The position numbers and the translations under genes were made by a program. DNA of 48,801 bases from Clostridium lacusfryxellense (GTDB lineage: Bacteria > Bacillota > Clostridia > Clostridiales > Clostridiaceae), in contig NZ_JAHLEB010000037.1 of NCBI RefSeq assembly GCF_018861735.1, forward strand, positions 1 through 48,801, in the 5' to 3' direction. Below the pieces are notes generated by a model. That model was not told the DNA's origin. It searched no databases and saw only the letters and a list, made by a program, of their open reading frames with translations. Below are positions 16,290 to 23,058 of the stretch, in pieces. Within the stretch, counting starts at the first letter, position 1; every line of letters starts with the position of its first letter.

Positions 16290-17257
16290 TATTGCTGAAA
16301 ATGCAACTTAAAGTAAATTAAGAATTATTAAGGCTTGTTCGAACGCATTCTACGCAAAATATACTTCTGTTAGCATTCTCTAAGAAAAAAATCATAATGT
16401 CCAAAATCTTTAAGGTCTTTTAGCCGGTAGGCTATCGTGTTAAGAGTTGTTTAAAGAGAAAGATAATATTTTATATTATAAACAAGTGGTTTCTAATTTA
16501 GCATACCTACTTAGTTCTAATGTTTTTCACTTCTTATTGCAAGTACTCCGGAGATGCTTTTGATGTAAGAGTATATTGCTGAAAATGCAACTTAAAGTAA
16601 ATTAAGAATTACTAAGGCTTGATCGAACGCATTCTACGCAATATATACTTCTGTTAGCATTCTCTAAGAAAAAATCATAATGTCCAAAATCCTTAAGGTC
16701 TTTTAGCCGGTAGGCTATCATGTTAAGATTAGTTTAAAGAGAAAGATAATATTTTATATTATAAACAAGTAGGTTCTAATTTAGCGTAGCTGTGTAGTTC
16801 TAATGTTTTTCACTTCTTATTTCAAGTACTCCAGAAAAAAATCATTCCTGTTGTTTATTTAATTTATCTAGATATAAGGCTTGTCAAATGCATTCTACGC
16901 AATATATACTTCTGTTAGCATTCTCTAAGAAAAAAATCATAACGTCCAAATTACTTAAGGTCTTTTAGCCGTTAGGCTATCATGTTAAGATTAGTTTAAA
17001 GAGAAAGATAATATTTTATATTATAAACAAGTGGTTTCTAATTTAGCGTAGCTATGTAGTTCTAATGTTTTTTACTTCTTATTGCAAGTACTTCAGAGAA
17101 AATTATTCCTGTTGTTTATTTAATTTATCTAGATATAAGGCTTGTCAAATGCATTCTACGCAATATATATTTCTGTTAGCATTCTCTAAGAAAAAAATCA
17201 TAATGTCCAAAATCTTTAAGGTCTTTTAGCCGGTAGGCTATCGTGTTAAGAGCTAGT
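16290..17257 (+). repeat. Tandem long-period repeat array A (four units)
   Basis: The anchor CATTCTACGCAA recurs at 16346, 16630, 16891 and 17152, so the period is 284, 261 and 261. Each unit also contains GTTAGCATTCTCTAAGAAAA, a TCCAAA block and a small hairpin TAGCC-(G)GTA-GGCTA flanked by CTTAA...TTAAG. The first three units also carry AAGATAATATTTTATATTAT and a CACTTCTTAT-like end; the fourth stops at 17257. Before units 1 and 2 a segment AGTATATTGC is inverted against GCAATATATACT (GCAAAATATACT in unit 1), adding a second stem. Confidence 0.88.
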
Positions 17258-17359
17258 AAATGAGTTGCATAACCCAATACAATTACTTTCAATTAAAGTC
17301 ATATCTAAAGATCCTTAAGTGAATTCTTTTGATTTATAAGAAATATGCGCACTAACTTA

Positions 17360-17602
17360 TTAAAAATAATATACCGGAATTGCAACGAATACTGTAATTA
17401 TAATAAGCAATATACCAAAGGAAATTGAAAGCTTTTTTGTATATTTATTTTTTGATTTTGAATTAAATCCTTTGAACAATAACCAACACCCTGCAAAGGT
17501 AAAAATTATTGGATTAGCAATTTTACCAGGAATTAAACCCAACAAATTACTTACGCAAAATATTAATATTATTACTGAAAACAATGCCTTTATCCATTTC
17601 AT
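17360..17602 (-). CDS. Small two- to three-helix membrane protein, unknown function
   Basis: 80 residues, mostly hydrophobic: helices at ~5-22, ~27-45 and ~58-78, separated by a lysine-rich loop (KSKNKYTKK). No family recognised. ATG 17602 has no close ribosome binding site. AGAGGTGGTGG lies about 20 bases upstream, and an in-frame ATT (17617) would be better spaced, so the start is uncertain. It is transcribed away from the ABC-F gene and is bounded by repeat array A on its 3' side. It could be a decaying passenger gene. Confidence 0.55.
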   Translation of the reverse strand: MKWIKALFSVIILIFCVSNLLGLIPGKIANPIIFTFAGCWLLFKGFNSKSKNKYTKKLSISFGILLIIITVFVAIPVYYF

Positions 17603-17651
17603 TTTCTTATTATTAATCTAAACCACCACCTCTAATTAATAATAACATATA

Positions 17652-17680
17652 TTGACAAGGTAAAAATTCAATTGTATAAT
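17652..17680 (+). promoter_or_regulatory. Consensus promoter of the ABC-F gene
   Basis: TTGACA (17652-17657), 17-base spacer, TATAAT (17675-17680): a perfect housekeeping promoter. Confidence 0.8.
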
Positions 17681-17711
17681 TAAATGAAATTATAATATTA
17701 AATAAAGGAAA

Positions 17712-17750
17712 ATGGTGGACCGAAATGAGAATCTAATCTTATCTATATGA
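17712..17750 (+). CDS. Candidate leader peptide upstream of the ABC-F gene
   Basis: ATG 17712 preceded by AAAGGAAA encodes MVDRNENLILSI and stops. Within it GGTGG followed by ATG 17725 gives the three-residue MRI-stop. One of them may be the sensing reading frame at which a drug-stalled ribosome alters the downstream hairpin. Not provable from sequence alone. Confidence 0.35.
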   Translation: MVDRNENLILSI

Positions 17751-17872
17751 ACTAATTTGTTTACATGAAAATTTAAGCCTTTAGATAGGTTTGTTTTTGA
17801 TGTGGAATTTTATAGTTTTGGATAGGGTAGGATATGCATGGGGTCTATGCTTTTTTTAAGTGCAAATTTTAT

Positions 17873-17903
17873 CCTCTCCATATTAAAAAAGGAGAGGTTT
17901 TTT
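17873..17903 (+). promoter_or_regulatory. Terminator/SD-sequestering hairpin before the ABC-F start
   Basis: CCTCTCC (17873-17879) pairs perfectly with GGAGAGG (17891-17897), followed by six T and then ATG 17904. The right arm is the ribosome binding site, so the hairpin can both terminate transcription and block translation. Confidence 0.65.
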
Positions 17904-19547
17904 ATGTTGTTTTTAGAAATGAGAAATATTAAAAAGAGTTTTGGTGATAGATTACTTTTAGATATAGAGAATTTAGCGATTGATTCTGAGGATAAAATAG
18001 GAATAGTAGGACTTAATGGAGTTGGGAAAACGACCTTAATGGATATTCTTTCAAAGAGGCTATCTCCAGATGAAGGTACCGTTAAAGTATATGGGAGTTA
18101 TTCATATATAACTCAACTAGATTATAGCATTAATGAGAAACCTTTGACGCAGGTGTCTAGGTTATTTAAAGTGCCTGTAAATCAGGGTGAATTTATGAGT
18201 GGGGGAGAAAAGACAAGGCTTAAAATTGCTAATAGCTTAAGTGAAATGACAAATCTAATTTTTGCAGATGAACCTACATCAAATTTAGATATAGAAGGTA
18301 TTAAGCTTTTAGAGGAAAAATTACTATCCCATAAAGGTGCGTTAGTTTTGATTTCTCATGATAGATTTTTTTTAGATAAGTTGTGTACTAAAATAATTGA
18401 ATTAGAAAATGGAAAGATTAAAATATATAATGGAAACTATAATTTCTATAAAAACCAGAAGCAATTAGAGCGGGAAAGGCAAAACTTTGAGTATTCACAG
18501 TTTGTTAAGGAGAAGAGAGGTTTAGAGGAATCTATTGTAGATAAGAAACATTATAAGTCTAATATGAGAAAAACCCCTAAGCGTATGGGTAATTCTGAAG
18601 CAAGACTTCATAGACTAGGGAATCAAAAAGCAGAAAAAAATGTAGATAATGGCGTAAAGTCTCTTAAATCCAGGCTAGAGAAATTAGAAATAAAGGATAA
18701 ACCGTTAGATATTTATAAAACAAAGGTCGACATACAAAAGACTGAGAAATTACACAGCAAGATTTTAATTAAAGGAAATAATGTTGATAAAAATTTTGGA
18801 AGTAGAAAGATATTTGATAAGGCGAATTTCCAAATAAGCAATGGTTGGAAGGTCGCTTTAATTGGACATAATGGTTGTGGTAAAAGTACACTTTTACGAA
18901 TGATAATAGATAAAGATTCTAATATTAGTAGTTCTAGTACTTTAAGAATAGGGTACTTTAATCAAGATTTGAGTATACTTGATGAAGAAAAAAGTGTGCT
19001 TGAAAATGTTATGGAAGAAAGTGTTTATGATGAGACTTTAACACGAATATTCTTAGCGAGGCTTTTATTTAGAAGTGAGGATATTCATAAAAAAGTTAAC
19101 TGCTTAAGTGGAGGAGAAAGAGTAAAGGTATCCTTTGCTAAAATTTTTGCTGGCGATATAAACATGCTGATTCTAGATGAGCCCACAAATTATCTTGATA
19201 TTTATTCTGCGGAAGCAATTGAGACTGCTTTAAAAGAATTTAACGGTCCATTGTTATTTGTCTCCCATGATAGAAAATTTATAAGTGAAGTGGCAGATCA
19301 TTTAATGATAATAAACAATAATAAAATTGAGTCCTTTAGTGGGGGATATGATGAATATTTACAAAAGGAAAATGAAAACTCACAATTTCAGGATTTAAAG
19401 AATCGAAGGATGATTGTTGAAAATAAAATTTCAGGAGTTTTAGGGAAGATTTCGATGCCAACTAAAAAAGATAATGTGGAACTATTGGATTTAGAATATA
19501 AGGAACTTATAAAAGAATTAAAAGAGATTAAAAGTCTAGATAAATAG
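17904..19547 (+). CDS. ABC-F ATPase, antibiotic-resistance (target protection) type
   Basis: 547 residues, two ABC domains and no membrane helices. Domain 1: Walker A GLNGVGKTT, signature MSGGEKTRLKIA, Walker B LIFADEPTSNLD. A charged coiled linker of ~90 residues follows (KRGLEESIVDKKHYKSNMRKTPKRMG), the part that reaches into the ribosome. Domain 2: GHNGCGKST, LSGGERVKVSFAKI, MLILDEPTNYLD. The short span between Walker A and signature in domain 1 is typical of the Vga/Lsa/VmlR/CplR group that displaces lincosamides, pleuromutilins and streptogramin A. Spectrum is inferred. An in-frame ATG at 17838 would add 22 residues, but ATG 17904 has GGAGAGG. Long repeats flank the gene on both sides. 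Confidence 0.88.
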   Translation: MLFLEMRNIKKSFGDRLLLDIENLAIDSEDKIGIVGLNGVGKTTLMDILSKRLSPDEGTVKVYGSYSYITQLDYSINEKPLTQVSRLFKVPVNQGEFMSGGEKTRLKIANSLSEMTNLIFADEPTSNLDIEGIKLLEEKLLSHKGALVLISHDRFFLDKLCTKIIELENGKIKIYNGNYNFYKNQKQLERERQNFEYSQFVKEKRGLEESIVDKKHYKSNMRKTPKRMGNSEARLHRLGNQKAEKNVDNGVKSLKSRLEKLEIKDKPLDIYKTKVDIQKTEKLHSKILIKGNNVDKNFGSRKIFDKANFQISNGWKVALIGHNGCGKSTLLRMIIDKDSNISSSSTLRIGYFNQDLSILDEEKSVLENVMEESVYDETLTRIFLARLLFRSEDIHKKVNCLSGGERVKVSFAKIFAGDINMLILDEPTNYLDIYSAEAIETALKEFNGPLLFVSHDRKFISEVADHLMIINNNKIESFSGGYDEYLQKENENSQFQDLKNRRMIVENKISGVLGKISMPTKKDNVELLDLEYKELIKELKEIKSLDK

Positions 19548-19561
19548 TAAAGAAGGTATTC

Positions 19562-19796
19562 TATTTTCTTAGAGAATGCTATAACGGGAAGTATATATTG
19601 CTAAAATGCGCTCACTTTGCCAAGTAATTCTAAAATTAATTATATTTTCAGTTGCTAAAAAATGAAAACTCGCTATCGCTCAGACATTCATTTTTCTTTA
19701 CGCAACTGAAAATAAAATAAATTAAGAATTACTAAGGCTTGTTCGAACGCATTCTACGCAAAATATACTTCTGTTAGCATTCTCTAAGAAAAATAT
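19562..19796. repeat. Long imperfect palindrome 2
   Basis: The left arm contains TTTTCTTAGAGAATGCTA, an inverted copy of the repeat-unit segment TAGCATTCTCTAAGAAAA found at the right end. The arms (~100 bp) continue inward through ATATTTTCAGTTGC / GCAACTGAAAATA to a short AT-poor centre (CGCTATCGCT). It starts 15 bases after the ABC-F stop codon. The right arm is the beginning of array B. Confidence 0.85.
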
Positions 19797-20520
19797 ATAA
19801 TGTCCAAAATCCCTAAAGATTTTTTAGCCGTAGGCTTTCGTGTTAAGAGTGATTAAAAGAGAAGGATTGTATTTTATATAATGTAACAAATTGTTTCTAG
19901 TCTAGCGTAGCGTACTATTTAGTTATGATGTTTTATCGCTTCTTATTTCAAGCCGATCTGGAGAGATTTCATACTTTTATTTATATTAAGTGTTTAATTA
20001 AAGAAACATCTAAGATGTGTTCGAACGCATTCTATGCAAAATATACTTCTGTTAGCATTCTCTAAGAAAAAAGCAAAATATCCTAAATCCTTAAGATCTT
20101 TCAGCCGGTAGGCAGTCGTGTTAAGAGTGATTAAAAGAGAAAGATTGTAATTTATATAATGTAACAAATTGTTTCTAGTTTAGCGTAGCGTACTATTTAG
20201 TTATAATGTTTTATCGGTTCTTATTTCAAGTCGCTCTGGAGAGATTTCATACTATTATTTATATTAAGTGTTTAATTGAAGATACATTAAGGCTTGTTTG
20301 AACGCATTCTATGCAAAATATACTTCTGTTAGCATTTTCTAAGAAAAAAGCATAATATCCTAAATCCTTAAGATCTTTCAGCCCGTAGGATGTCGTGTTA
20401 AGAGTTTTTTTAAGTCAATATTGTAATTTATATTATGAAACTGTTAATTGTAGTTTAGGTTAGCTATTTACTTCTTATTGTAAGTCACTATAGAGATTTC
20501 ACACTTATTATTAATATTAA
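19720..20520 (+). repeat. Tandem long-period repeat array B (three units)
   Basis: The same unit as array A in the same orientation, more diverged: anchor CATTCTAYGCAA at 19750, 20028 and 20305 (periods 278 and 277). Units end with a CTTCTTAT...GGAGAGATTTCATACT segment. The small TAGCC/GGCTA hairpin of array A is degraded here, while CTTAA...TTAAG is kept in the second and third units. Confidence 0.88.
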
Positions 20521-20576
20521 GCTGCAGCCTATCGGCTAGAATATTCTAGATGCATCTAAGTGTAAATATGACATAG

Positions 20577-20811
20577 TATGAATTTCTCTGGGAGTGGCAC
20601 CAAATAAGAAGAGCAGAAACATTGAAATTCTATTTAAAATTCTTCTTTTGCAAATATAAAATTCTCGTGAGCCTGACTGGAAGGAAGGCTAGCGAACCGG
20701 CGCACGCCGAATGTGAGTGATAGGGAATTTTATGTTGGCAAAAGATTAGAATTTCTTAATAGAATTTCACGTTTCAAACTCTTATTTGGTGCCACGCAGG
20801 AGGAATTCATA
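20577..20811. repeat. Long imperfect palindrome 3
   Basis: Ends TATGAATT and AATTCATA are inverted. The next blocks GTGGCACCAAATAAGA and TCTTATTTGGTGCCAC are perfectly complementary over 16 bp. The arms continue with AATTCTATT / AATAGAATT and CTTTTGC / GCAAAAG to a GC-rich centre. Its right arm, read in reverse, matches palindrome 1 (shared TTGAAACGT, ATTAAGAAATTCT and CTCACATTCG blocks), so the two belong to one family. Confidence 0.85.
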
Positions 20812-20891
20812 GGTCGCAATTCTTGATATTAAATTTATCTAAGTAACATAACTATAATTCATTATGGGAACAGTAATAATAGGTGATGCGT

Positions 20892-21323
20892 ATGAAGAAA
20901 AAAATTCTTGTAGTTATGTTATTATTTATTATGATTTTACATTCAACGGTCGTTTTTGCTGAAGGATTTAAATACGTCGAAATTTTTGATCCAAAGAAAG
21001 ATGAGGTAGTTAAATTAGTTCAGCTAAATGGAGAAATTCATGACATGGTTGCTAGCTGGATAAATGATGTGGATGATATCTATGGTAAAAGTGACCCTAT
21101 TACAAATGATGGGTATGCAATTAGAGTACCACTTGATCCCCCTGTTAAGATACAGGGTAAATGTATTAATACACTTGTAGATGATGTTTATATAATAGTC
21201 CCAGAAAAAGATGTGCCATTTTTTATTATTTTTGATAGCGAAAAAAAATTACTTTGCTACCCTTTTAAGGGGAATATAAATAAGTTATCACGAGTTTTAG
21301 ATTTTAAGTTGAAAAACAGTTAA
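20892..21323 (+). CDS. Small exported protein of unknown function
   Basis: 143 residues. Signal peptide MKKKILVVMLLFIMILHSTVVFA with a likely cleavage after VFA; the mature protein is about 120 residues, mostly beta-like, with two cysteines (GKCINTL and LLCYPF) that could form a disulphide. No family recognised. GTG 20883 and ATG 20886 also open the frame, but AGGTGAT is six bases before ATG 20892. A good terminator follows. Just upstream lies palindrome 3. Confidence 0.75.
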   Translation: MKKKILVVMLLFIMILHSTVVFAEGFKYVEIFDPKKDEVVKLVQLNGEIHDMVASWINDVDDIYGKSDPITNDGYAIRVPLDPPVKIQGKCINTLVDDVYIIVPEKDVPFFIIFDSEKKLLCYPFKGNINKLSRVLDFKLKNS

Positions 21324-21652
21324 AATTTATATTGTTCAATATTAATAAATTAATAAGAGTTTAAAAATAGGGGCTTAGGGCCCTATTTTTAAAACCATTT
21401 TTATTGCATTTAAATATAAAATATAATTGTATATTTGTATTCACTTTATAATGTTTTATACGATAATAAAATATATAGAATTTTTTCTTTAATTGGAATT
21501 AAGATTGTATGTTTAAATATTAATATAAACAAAACCTGTTTAGCTTCCTTTTAAAATGGTCATATTATATTTGTAGACATCTACTTACTGTAAATGATTA
21601 AGGGTAGTTTGGATTTTCGAATATAATTTGAAGTAGAAGGAAGTGTCTTTAA
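21324..21652. other. Intergenic, terminator then AT-rich
   Basis: Apart from the terminator at 21363-21390 it is AT-rich. CATATTA near 21564 resembles the -10 of forespore sigma factors, but no matching -35 is convincing. No gene seen. Confidence 0.4.
21363..21390. terminator. Terminator after the small exported protein
   Basis: AAAAATAGGG (21363-21372) pairs with CCCTATTTTT (21381-21390); A run on one side and T run on the other, so it can work in both directions. Confidence 0.85.
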
Positions 21653-22570
21653 TTGAAGTCGTTTAAGATTTGTTTATGCTTTTTTATGTTGGTTTTATTT
21701 TTTAGTATAGGAGGATATTCTAATACGCCTAAAGAAGTCGCAAAAGCCGCCACAACGCGAACAAAAGCTAAGAAGATAGTTCCAATAAATTACAGGGATA
21801 CTTCCAATGAGAAAATCGAAAAATCAGCTTTGCCTGAATATGATTTGTTATTTAATATAAAAGATAAGAATAAGCTTCAAGGAATTACTTTTTTTAATAG
21901 AAACATATATTGTGGTTTTGATGTTGGTGGTGGAAATGGGAAGATAGTAAAATATAATATGTCAGGAAAAATAATATCTGAATCAAGTCCTATGCGTGTA
22001 GGGCATTGTGCTGACATTGGATATAGAGCTAAAACTAATAAGATGTATATTACTAATGGTGGAGGTCATAATCTAACACATGTTTATGTTGTTGATTATG
22101 ATAAAAGTATTATATTAAATGATTTAAACTACGGAAATTTGGGAACATCAGCTTTACTTGCCATAGATAATGTTAATGATTATTTAATATTACATACTGT
22201 TTTAAAGAGAGGTGATGTTGGAAATCCAAGATTTACTATTATTAGTTTATCAAATATGAAGATATTAAAGTCTTTTAATTTGGCTAGAGAAGGTATTCCA
22301 CAAGGATTAGAATCAGATGGAAAATATATTTATTTATATACAAATAATAAAGTTACAGTTTATAATTATGATGGTTTAAAAATTGCTCAATATCATCTTA
22401 ATAAAAGAGGCGAGAGTGAGGGCATAACAATAGCATCAGAATATGGGAAATCTTATTTAGCCATAGGATATAATTCTCCAAATAGAATTTATTCATTATT
22501 TATTAATCAAGTTAAACGTGAGCCCGTTCTAAAATTAACTAAACTAGATAAGGTCATTTCTAATCGATAA
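21653..22570 (+). CDS. Exported beta-propeller-like protein
   Basis: 305 residues, TTG start with AAGGAAG about eight bases upstream. Signal sequence KSFKICLCFFMLVLFFSIGGY; the mature part begins with a short Lys/Thr-rich linker (TTRTKAKK). Residues ~60-300 show repeated strands with a Y(I/L)-turn pattern (GITFFNRNIYCGFD, NKMYITNGGG, DGKYIYLYTNNKVTVYN, GKSYLAIGY), like blades of a YncE/NHL-type propeller. GGGNGKIVKYN and GGGHNLTHVY are glycine-rich loops. No enzyme motif recognised; an extracellular binding role is the safest reading. A strong hairpin follows. Confidence 0.75.
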   Translation: MKSFKICLCFFMLVLFFSIGGYSNTPKEVAKAATTRTKAKKIVPINYRDTSNEKIEKSALPEYDLLFNIKDKNKLQGITFFNRNIYCGFDVGGGNGKIVKYNMSGKIISESSPMRVGHCADIGYRAKTNKMYITNGGGHNLTHVYVVDYDKSIILNDLNYGNLGTSALLAIDNVNDYLILHTVLKRGDVGNPRFTIISLSNMKILKSFNLAREGIPQGLESDGKYIYLYTNNKVTVYNYDGLKIAQYHLNKRGESEGITIASEYGKSYLAIGYNSPNRIYSLFINQVKREPVLKLTKLDKVISNR

Positions 22571-22576
22571 GAATAA

Positions 22577-22614
22577 AAAAATAGAGTTATGATTAATTTC
22601 ATAACTCTATTTTT
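22577..22614. terminator. Bidirectional terminator
   Basis: AAAAATAGAGTTATGA pairs perfectly over 16 bp with TCATAACTCTATTTTT around TTAATT. A on the left and T on the right make it symmetrical, as between convergent genes. Confidence 0.92.
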
Positions 22615-22721
22615 TAGTTAAGAAATTCAATAATACCTAGGAGGATTAGTAATACGCCTGAAAATAATGCTGCATATTAACGGGTCCTATTGGAACAATA
22701 ACTATTTTCAGAATTGCTTAA
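22614..22721 (-). pseudogene. Remnant of a small membrane protein C-terminus
   Basis: On the minus strand one frame reads AALFSGVLLILLGIIEFLN then stops inside the T run of the bidirectional terminator, a typical membrane-helix end. Just upstream the continuation (KIVIVPIGPVN) lies in another frame and is soon cut by stops. It looks like a decayed gene with a frameshift. It is short, and the hydrophobic reading could be accidental. Confidence 0.3.
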
Positions 22722-22794
22722 TAGTATAAAGTTTAGTTTTAAGCAGATTATAAAGTAATCGATATAGATTTTACTAATGTTATTTTTTATAATT

Positions 22795-22822
22795 GGCTAC
22801 CTTTTTCATGGGTAGCCTTTTT
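22795..22822 (+). terminator. Orphan hairpin terminator
   Basis: GGCTACC (22795-22801) and GGTAGCC (22811-22817) pair, followed by TTTTT. No plus-strand gene is seen directly before it, so it may belong to a lost gene or a small transcript. Confidence 0.65.
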
Positions 22823-22980
22823 ATATATAAAAGATAATTATTATTGACTGATATTTAGTATTGTTGTAAAATAAATAAAATACAGTAAATAATTACTAGA
22901 AAGAATATTTAATATAAACCCTAAAATAATACTTAATGATGTTATGATAGTAAATGGCATGAGATTATTTATGCGGTATA

Positions 22981-23009
22981 TTGACATATTAAAAACTTAT
23001 TGATAAAAT
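22981..23009 (+). promoter_or_regulatory. Promoter of uvrBA
   Basis: TTGACA (22981-22986), 17-base spacer, TAAAAT (23004-23009). Confidence 0.7.
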
Positions 23010-23017
23010 GTATATAG

Positions 23018-23031
23018 CGAACAAACGTTCA
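23018..23031 (+). promoter_or_regulatory. LexA (SOS) box
   Basis: CGAAC-AAAC-GTTCA matches the Gram-positive LexA site CGAACnnnnGTTCG with one change and lies at the expected transcription start of uvrBA, so LexA bound here should block initiation until DNA damage. Confidence 0.78.
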
Positions 23032-23058
23032 GAAAAAGGAAAATAAGGCGGTGATTTT

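Larger units (their letters stand above)
16021..17359. other. Gene-free repeat region A
   Basis: 1.3 kb with no open frame of 60 codons or more. It consists of a long palindrome (16023-16271), then four tandem copies of a 260-285 bp repeat (about 16290-17257), then 100 bases of unique AT-rich sequence. It separates the MinJ-like gene from a small minus-strand membrane gene. Confidence 0.85.
17603..17903 (+). other. Leader and control region of the ABC-F gene
   Basis: Contains a consensus promoter, two overlapping candidate short upstream reading frames, an in-frame leader from ATG 17838, and a terminator-like hairpin directly over the ribosome binding site (all listed separately). The ~217-base transcribed leader is long for a single gene and is arranged like antibiotic-induced attenuators. 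Confidence 0.6.
19548..20891. other. Gene-free repeat region B
   Basis: 1.3 kb without genes between the ABC-F gene and a small exported protein. It holds palindrome 2 (19562-19796), whose right arm is the start of repeat array B (three units to ~20520), then palindrome 3 (20577-20811). The last 80 bases carry the ribosome binding site of the next gene. Confidence 0.85.
22571..23058. other. Intergenic with two terminators, a gene remnant and the uvrB promoter
   Basis: Holds the bidirectional terminator at 22577-22614, a possible remnant of a minus-strand membrane gene, a second orphan terminator at 22795-22822, and the uvrBA promoter with LexA box. The stretch 22823-22980 is AT-rich with nothing recognised. 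Confidence 0.5.

Noticed and set aside
16421-16434. Covarying RNA stem TAGCC/GGCTA as proof of a functional RNA
   Set aside because: Array A copies keep the stem and array B copies lose it without compensating changes, so no covariation support is visible among these copies.
19740-19760. GTTCGAAC in the repeats as a LexA box
   Set aside because: The half-sites are fused in the opposite arrangement to CGAACnnnnGTTCG and lie inside a repeat without a promoter.
16290-20520. CRISPR array
   Set aside because: The repeat period is 260-285 bp with conserved sequence throughout; there are no short direct repeats with unique spacers and no cas genes.
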